From NCBI GenBank assembly GCA_902493835.1, contig CABURG010000057.1:1-9740 (forward strand): a stretch of DNA of 9,740 nucleotides, written 5' to 3'. Each line of letters begins with the position of its first letter. Position 1 is the first letter of the stretch. The notes beneath the pieces were generated by a model. That model worked only from the letters and a program-made list of their open reading frames with translations. It was not told the origin of the DNA and made no database searches. Position numbers and translations under genes: made by a program. Below, piece after piece: positions 6,604 to 9,740 of the stretch. Origin of the DNA: an uncultured Collinsella sp. (GTDB lineage: Bacteria; Actinomycetota; Coriobacteriia; Coriobacteriales; Coriobacteriaceae).

Positions 6604-6738
6604 GGTTGCTTCACGGCAACATGTTTTTATCACGCACGCGCGGCTACTTCATACCGTGGTGCCCGGGCTTTGGTAGCACATGTCCGGGTTGGTTTTGGAG
6701 GATGACCCCGCGCGGAGGCAAACCACAGGAGGTTTAAC
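6604..6738 (+). promoter_or_regulatory. Structured 5' leader of rpsB mRNA
   Basis: The predicted leader contains three pairing elements. A 5-bp hairpin sits at the very 5' end (GTTGC 6605-6609 / GCAAC 6616-6620), followed by ATGTTTTT. An 8-pair hairpin with two G-T wobbles lies at 6661-6668 / 6682-6689. CGCGCGG (6637-6643) can pair with CCGCGCG (6708-6714), enclosing that hairpin. The ribosome binding site AGGAGGT (6727-6733) follows 12 bases later. rpsB mRNA is autoregulated by S2 in other bacteria, so a similar role is possible, but I do not recognise a known motif here. The pairing is by eye. Confidence 0.4.
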
Positions 6739-7467
6739 ATGGCTACCAAGATTAATATCCGCACCCTGCTCGAGGCCGGCTGCCACTTCGGTCACCAGAC
6801 CCGTCGCTGGAACCCCAAGATGAAGCCGTTCATCTTCGGTGAGCGTAACGGCATCTACATCCTCGACCTCAAGCAGACCATCCTCGACGCCGACCAGGCC
6901 TACACCTTCGTCAAGAACGTCGCCAAGGGCGGCAACGTGCTGTTCGTCGGCACCAAGAAGCAGGCTCAGGAGGCCGTCAAGAACGCTGCTGAGCGCGCCA
7001 ACATGCCTTACATCAACCAGCGTTGGCTCGGCGGTATGCTGACCAACTTCGTCACCATCCGCTCCCGCATCAACCGCATGGAGGAGCTCGAGGCCATGGT
7101 CGAGGACGGCCGCATGGCTGTTCTGCCCAAGAAGGAGCAGGCTGTTCTCGGCAAGGAGCTCACCAAGCTCCAGACCAACCTCGGTGGCGCCCGCGACATG
7201 AAGGGTCTGCCCCAGGCTCTCTTCGTCATCGACACCAAGCGCGAGGAGAACGCCATCAAGGAGGCTCAGCGCCTGAACATCCCCGTCGTCGCCTTGATCG
7301 ACACCAACTCCGATCCCGACGAGGTCGAGTACGGCATCCCCTGCAACGATGACGCTATCTCCGCTGTCACCCTTATGTGCGAGCTCATGGCTGACGCCTG
7401 CCTCGCTGGCTCTGGTAAGGAGCAGGTCTCCGAGGCCGAGATGGCCGCTGAGCCCAAGGCCGAGTAA
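6739..7467 (+). CDS. rpsB: Ribosomal protein S2 (uS2)
   Basis: S2 is a small-subunit protein that binds late in assembly, bridges head and body of the 30S and helps recruit S1 where present. The 242-residue protein shows the family blocks LLEAGCHFGHQTRRWNPKM (10-28), VLFVGTKKQAQ (68-78), QRWLGGMLTNF (94-104), the long charged helical hairpin (about 105-150) and ALIDTNSDPDEVEYGIPCNDDA (185-206). The acidic, alanine-rich C-terminal tail varies in the family. The start is ATG 6739, with AGGAGGT at 6727-6733 just upstream. Codons are almost wholly of the preferred C- or G-ending kind. tsf follows after 45 bases with no terminator, as in most bacteria, so the two are co-transcribed. Confidence 0.98.
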   Translation: MATKINIRTLLEAGCHFGHQTRRWNPKMKPFIFGERNGIYILDLKQTILDADQAYTFVKNVAKGGNVLFVGTKKQAQEAVKNAAERANMPYINQRWLGGMLTNFVTIRSRINRMEELEAMVEDGRMAVLPKKEQAVLGKELTKLQTNLGGARDMKGLPQALFVIDTKREENAIKEAQRLNIPVVALIDTNSDPDEVEYGIPCNDDAISAVTLMCELMADACLAGSGKEQVSEAEMAAEPKAE

Positions 7468-7512
7468 ATCAGTCTTAGTTAATTCTTTTTCATCTCTTTG
7501 AAAGGAACCACA

Positions 7513-8382
7513 ATGGCCCAGATTACCGCCGCTATGGTCAAGCAGCTCCGCGAGATGACCGACTCCCCGATGATGGAGTGCAAGAAGGCTCTCGTCGAGG
7601 CTGACGGCGACATGGACGCCGCTGTCGACGTTCTGCGTAAGAACGGCCTTGCCAAGGCTGCCAAGAAGGCTGGCCGTGAGACCAACGAGGGCGCTGTCGC
7701 CGCGTTCGTCTCCGAGGATGGCAAGACCGGCGCTCTGCTCGAGCTCTCCTGCGAGACCGACTTCGTTGGCTCCAACGCCAAGTTCACTGGCTTTGCTTCC
7801 AAGGTCGCTGAGGTTGTCGCTACCACCGAGCCTGCTGACGTCGACGCTCTGCTCGAGAAGCCGATGGGCGAGGAGACCGTTTCCTCCGAGCTCACCGAGA
7901 TGATTCACATCATGGGCGAGAACATGAAGATCTCCCGTTTCGCCGCCCGCAAGGCCGAGAACGGCGCGCTCGCTTCTTACATTCACATGGGTGGTAAGAT
8001 CGGCGTCCTCGTCGAGTTCGCCTTCGAGAAGGCCGAGACCGCTCAGGCTGAGTCCTTCAAGACCTTCGCTCACGACGTTGCCCTTCAGGTTGCCGCCGTC
8101 GCTCCGATCTGCGCTACCCGCGATCAGGTTCCGGCCGAGACCGTCGAGCACGAGAAGCAGATCTACATGGCCCAGGCTGCCGAGTCCGGCAAGCCCGAGG
8201 CTATCCAGGAGAAGATGGCTGTCGGCCGTCTGGAGAAGTTCTACAAGCAGTCCGTGCTCACCGAGCAGGAGTTCATCAAGGACAGCTCCCTCACCATCAA
8301 GAAGTACGCTGAGCAGGTCTCCAAGGAGCTCGGCGACACCATTACCGTCGTTGCCTTTGACCGCCTGGTCCGTGGCGAGTAA
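7513..8382 (+). CDS. tsf: Elongation factor Ts
   Basis: EF-Ts is the guanine nucleotide exchange factor that recycles EF-Tu-GDP. The 289-residue protein starts with a UBA-like domain that contacts EF-Tu (about 1-52, with VKQLREMTDSPMMECKKAL at 9-27, where many species have TGAGMMDCKKAL). The signature TDFV at residues 82-85 follows in SCETDFVGSN; these residues insert near the Mg site of EF-Tu. Two core subdomains and the dimerisation region follow. The total length is typical. ATG 7513 is chosen because GAAAGGA (7500-7506) lies 6 bases upstream; the in-frame TTG 7498 overlaps that site and is rejected. The 45-base spacer from rpsB is T-rich but has no hairpin. A strong terminator follows the gene. 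Confidence 0.98.
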   Translation: MAQITAAMVKQLREMTDSPMMECKKALVEADGDMDAAVDVLRKNGLAKAAKKAGRETNEGAVAAFVSEDGKTGALLELSCETDFVGSNAKFTGFASKVAEVVATTEPADVDALLEKPMGEETVSSELTEMIHIMGENMKISRFAARKAENGALASYIHMGGKIGVLVEFAFEKAETAQAESFKTFAHDVALQVAAVAPICATRDQVPAETVEHEKQIYMAQAAESGKPEAIQEKMAVGRLEKFYKQSVLTEQEFIKDSSLTIKKYAEQVSKELGDTITVVAFDRLVRGE

Positions 8383-8405
8383 ATAAGCTCTTGTAGCTGG
8401 TAATG

Positions 8406-8440
8406 AGCAGGCTGTGGGTTTTACTCACAGCCTGCTTTTT
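8406..8440 (+). terminator. Strong intrinsic terminator after tsf
   Basis: A 13-pair stem (8406-8418 with 8424-8436; AGCAGGCTGTG / CACAGCCTGCT is perfect over 11 pairs) closes a 5-base loop and leads into five Ts (8436-8440). A second small hairpin (GGCTCT 8444-8449 / AGAGCC 8454-8459) follows with only three Ts and may act as backup. The rpsB-tsf unit thus ends here, before pyrH. Confidence 0.94.
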
Positions 8441-8461
8441 CATGGCTCTTATCAGAGCCTT

Positions 8462-8470
8462 TGATATCAT
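8462..8470 (+). promoter_or_regulatory. Extended -10 promoter candidate for pyrH-frr
   Basis: TGATATCAT reads as an extended -10 element (TG, one base, then TATCAT, the same hexamer as the rpsB promoter). No good -35 box is found 16-18 bases upstream, where the terminator region lies, which is the usual situation for extended -10 promoters. Transcription would start near 8477, giving a leader of only about 23 bases with the ribosome binding site inside it. Confidence 0.5.
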
Positions 8471-8499
8471 ATTGAGAGTCTAATTAAAGGAGGATCGCT

Positions 8500-9222
8500 T
8501 TGTCCGACATCCGATATAAACGCGTGCTTCTTAAGCTTTCCGGCGAAGCACTGATGGGCGACGGCCAATATGGCATCGACCCCAAGGTTACCGACCATCT
8601 TGCTAAGCAGGTCAAGGAGCTGCTCGCCGTTGGCCATGAGGTCGGCGTCGTTGTCGGCGGCGGCAATATTTTCCGCGGCATGGCCGGCGCTGCCGGTGGC
8701 ATGGAGCGTGCTCAGGCCGACTACATGGGCATGCTGGCAACCGTTATGAACGCGCTCGCCCTGCAGGATGCCTTCGAGCACAACGATGTTCCCTGCCGCG
8801 TGATGAGCGCTATCCAGATGAACGAGATCTGTGAGCCCTATATTCGTCGCCGCGCTATCAACCATCTGTCTAAGGGCAACGTCGTCATCTTCGCTGCCGG
8901 TTCGGGCAATCCGTACTTTACGACCGACACCGCCGCGGCTCTTCGTGCGTGCGAGATCGGCGCCGAGATTCTGATCAAGGCCACCAAGGTTGACGGCATC
9001 TACGACAAGGATCCCGTCAAGTGCGCCGATGCCGTCCGTTTTGACAAGATTACCTATCACGAGGTTCTCGTTCGCGGCCTGCAGGTTATGGATTCCACGG
9101 CTACGGCATTGTGCCAGGATAATCGTATGCCGATTTTGGTCCTCAACATCGATGGCGAGGACACCGTCAAGCGCGCGCTCGCGGGTGAGCCCGTCGGCAC
9201 GCTCGTCTATCAGGAGGATTAA
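8500..9222 (+). CDS. pyrH: Uridylate (UMP) kinase
   Basis: PyrH phosphorylates UMP to UDP with ATP in pyrimidine nucleotide synthesis; bacterial enzymes are hexamers of the amino acid kinase fold, commonly activated by GTP and inhibited by UTP. The 240-residue protein has the family length and motifs: KRVLLKLSGEALMG (7-20, with K12), VVGGGNIFRG (51-60), MLATVMNALALQDA (78-91), FTTDTAAALRACEIGAEILIKATKVDGIYDKDP (140-172, with D143 in the nucleotide site region). The start is TTG 8500, supported by AAAGGAGGA (8486-8494) and by alignment of the N-terminus with the family; there is no nearby in-frame ATG before the conserved KLSGEAL. frr begins 2 bases after its stop, so the two form an operon separate from rpsB-tsf. 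Confidence 0.98.
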   Translation: MSDIRYKRVLLKLSGEALMGDGQYGIDPKVTDHLAKQVKELLAVGHEVGVVVGGGNIFRGMAGAAGGMERAQADYMGMLATVMNALALQDAFEHNDVPCRVMSAIQMNEICEPYIRRRAINHLSKGNVVIFAAGSGNPYFTTDTAAALRACEIGAEILIKATKVDGIYDKDPVKCADAVRFDKITYHEVLVRGLQVMDSTATALCQDNRMPILVLNIDGEDTVKRALAGEPVGTLVYQED

Positions 9223-9224
9223 GC

Positions 9225-9740
9225 ATGGCAGAGAACATCACCGCCCATATGGACAAGTCGCTCGAGTCCCTCAAGCATAACTTCTCCAAGGTCCGTACCG
9301 GTCGCGCCAACGCCAACATTCTGTCCGACATCACCGTTGATTATTACGGTGTCCCCACGCCGGTCACGCAGGTTGCCGCCGTCAAGACCCCCGAGGCTCA
9401 CATGCTGCTCATCGAGCCGTGGGACAAGGCACTCATCAACGCTATCGTCAAGGCCATCGGCGCTTCCGATCTGGGCATTACCCCCAACTCCGATGGCACC
9501 GTCGTTCGTCTGCCGTTCCCGGCCCCCACTGAGGAGCGCCGTCGCGAGCTCGTCAAGGAGTGCCGCGAGTACGCCGAGCAGGCCAAGGTGTCTATCCGTA
9601 ACATCCGTCGCGACTTCAACAACAAGCTCGAGCGCGATGAGGAGCTCACCGAGGACGATGTCCGTCGCGAGCAGGCCAAGGTCCAGAAGCACACCGATGA
9701 GTATGTCGCCAAGGTCGAGGAGCTTCTGAAGGAAAAAGAA
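9225..9740 (+). CDS. frr: Ribosome recycling factor, 3' end cut by window
   Basis: RRF works with EF-G to split the post-termination ribosome so that subunits can be reused. The frame is open from ATG 9225 to the window edge, giving 172 residues; the family has about 185, so roughly a dozen codons are missing. Family landmarks are KVRTGRAN (22-29), VDYYGVPTPVTQVA (38-51), IEPWDKALI (63-71), IGASDLGITPNSDGTVVRLPFPAPTEERR (78-106) and VSIRNIRRD (122-130). Residues about 30-103 form the small beta domain between the two parts of the three-helix bundle. AGGAGG at 9212-9217, inside the last codons of pyrH, is 7 bases before ATG and makes the start secure. The stop is only 2 bases before the start, so translation coupling with pyrH is likely. 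Confidence 0.97.
   Translation, partial: MAENITAHMDKSLESLKHNFSKVRTGRANANILSDITVDYYGVPTPVTQVAAVKTPEAHMLLIEPWDKALINAIVKAIGASDLGITPNSDGTVVRLPFPAPTEERRRELVKECREYAEQAKVSIRNIRRDFNNKLERDEELTEDDVRREQAKVQKHTDEYVAKVEELLKEKE

Noticed and set aside
6519..6737. Small frame of 72 codons between xerC and rpsB, starting at GTG 6519
   Set aside because: It would translate across the xerC terminator hairpin and the rpsB promoter, and has no ribosome binding site of its own. It is better read as an untranslated region.
6702..6737. Possible 11-codon upstream minigene in the rpsB leader (MTPRGGKPQEV), stop one base before the rpsB start codon
   Set aside because: The TTGGAGG before it directly abuts the ATG with no spacing, which is too close for normal initiation. 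It could matter only if relatives conserve the frame.
6649..8151. Long open frame on the minus strand (500 codons) opposite rpsB and tsf
   Set aside because: It is the complement of highly biased ribosomal genes, giving a leucine-, glycine- and aspartate-rich artificial protein. No promoter or ribosome binding site supports it.

Overview
This is an ordinary chromosomal housekeeping window, fully packed on the + strand, from a GC-rich Gram-positive bacterium. Gene content, strong Shine-Dalgarno sites (AGGAGG type), codon use dominated by C/G third positions and the protein sequences suggest an actinobacterium of class Coriobacteriia. A gut Collinsella-like organism is my best guess, but that is inference from impression, not from a search. 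Nothing in the window looks like a mobile element, CRISPR array, tRNA or rRNA gene, and I found no previously undescribed system.

Layout from left to right: (1) the 3' end of rplS (ribosomal protein L19) with a strong intrinsic terminator; (2) rnhB (ribonuclease HII) followed by a very strong hairpin terminator; (3) a tightly coupled run yraN - comM - dprA - trmFO - xerC, with start/stop overlaps or at most 14 bases between genes, so very likely one operon; (4) a 219-base gap with a weak terminator, a good sigma-70-type promoter and a foldable leader; (5) rpsB - tsf (ribosomal protein S2 and elongation factor Ts), ended by a 13-bp-stem terminator; (6) pyrH - frr (UMP kinase and ribosome recycling factor) with their own extended -10 promoter; frr runs off the right edge a few codons before its expected end.

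The genes fall into two themes. The outer ones (rplS, rpsB, tsf, frr) serve translation, and pyrH supplies pyrimidine nucleotides. The middle operon handles nucleic acids: ComM and DprA process incoming single-stranded DNA in natural transformation, YraN is an uncharacterised nuclease-fold protein, TrmFO methylates U54 of tRNA, and XerC resolves chromosome dimers. The order rplS-rnhB-dprA-trmFO-xerC-rpsB-tsf-pyrH-frr is the classic Gram-positive order seen in Bacillus, but compacted: rbgA, topA, hslV/hslU and codY, which sit among these genes in Bacillus, are absent here.

The most notable point is that xerC has no ATG, GTG or TTG codon where its family needs one. The best-placed start is an ATA at 5599, 9 bases after a GGAGG, in an ATAG overlap with the trmFO stop codon. 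Starting at the first conventional codon (GTG 5677) would cut about 26 residues from the N-terminal DNA-binding domain.
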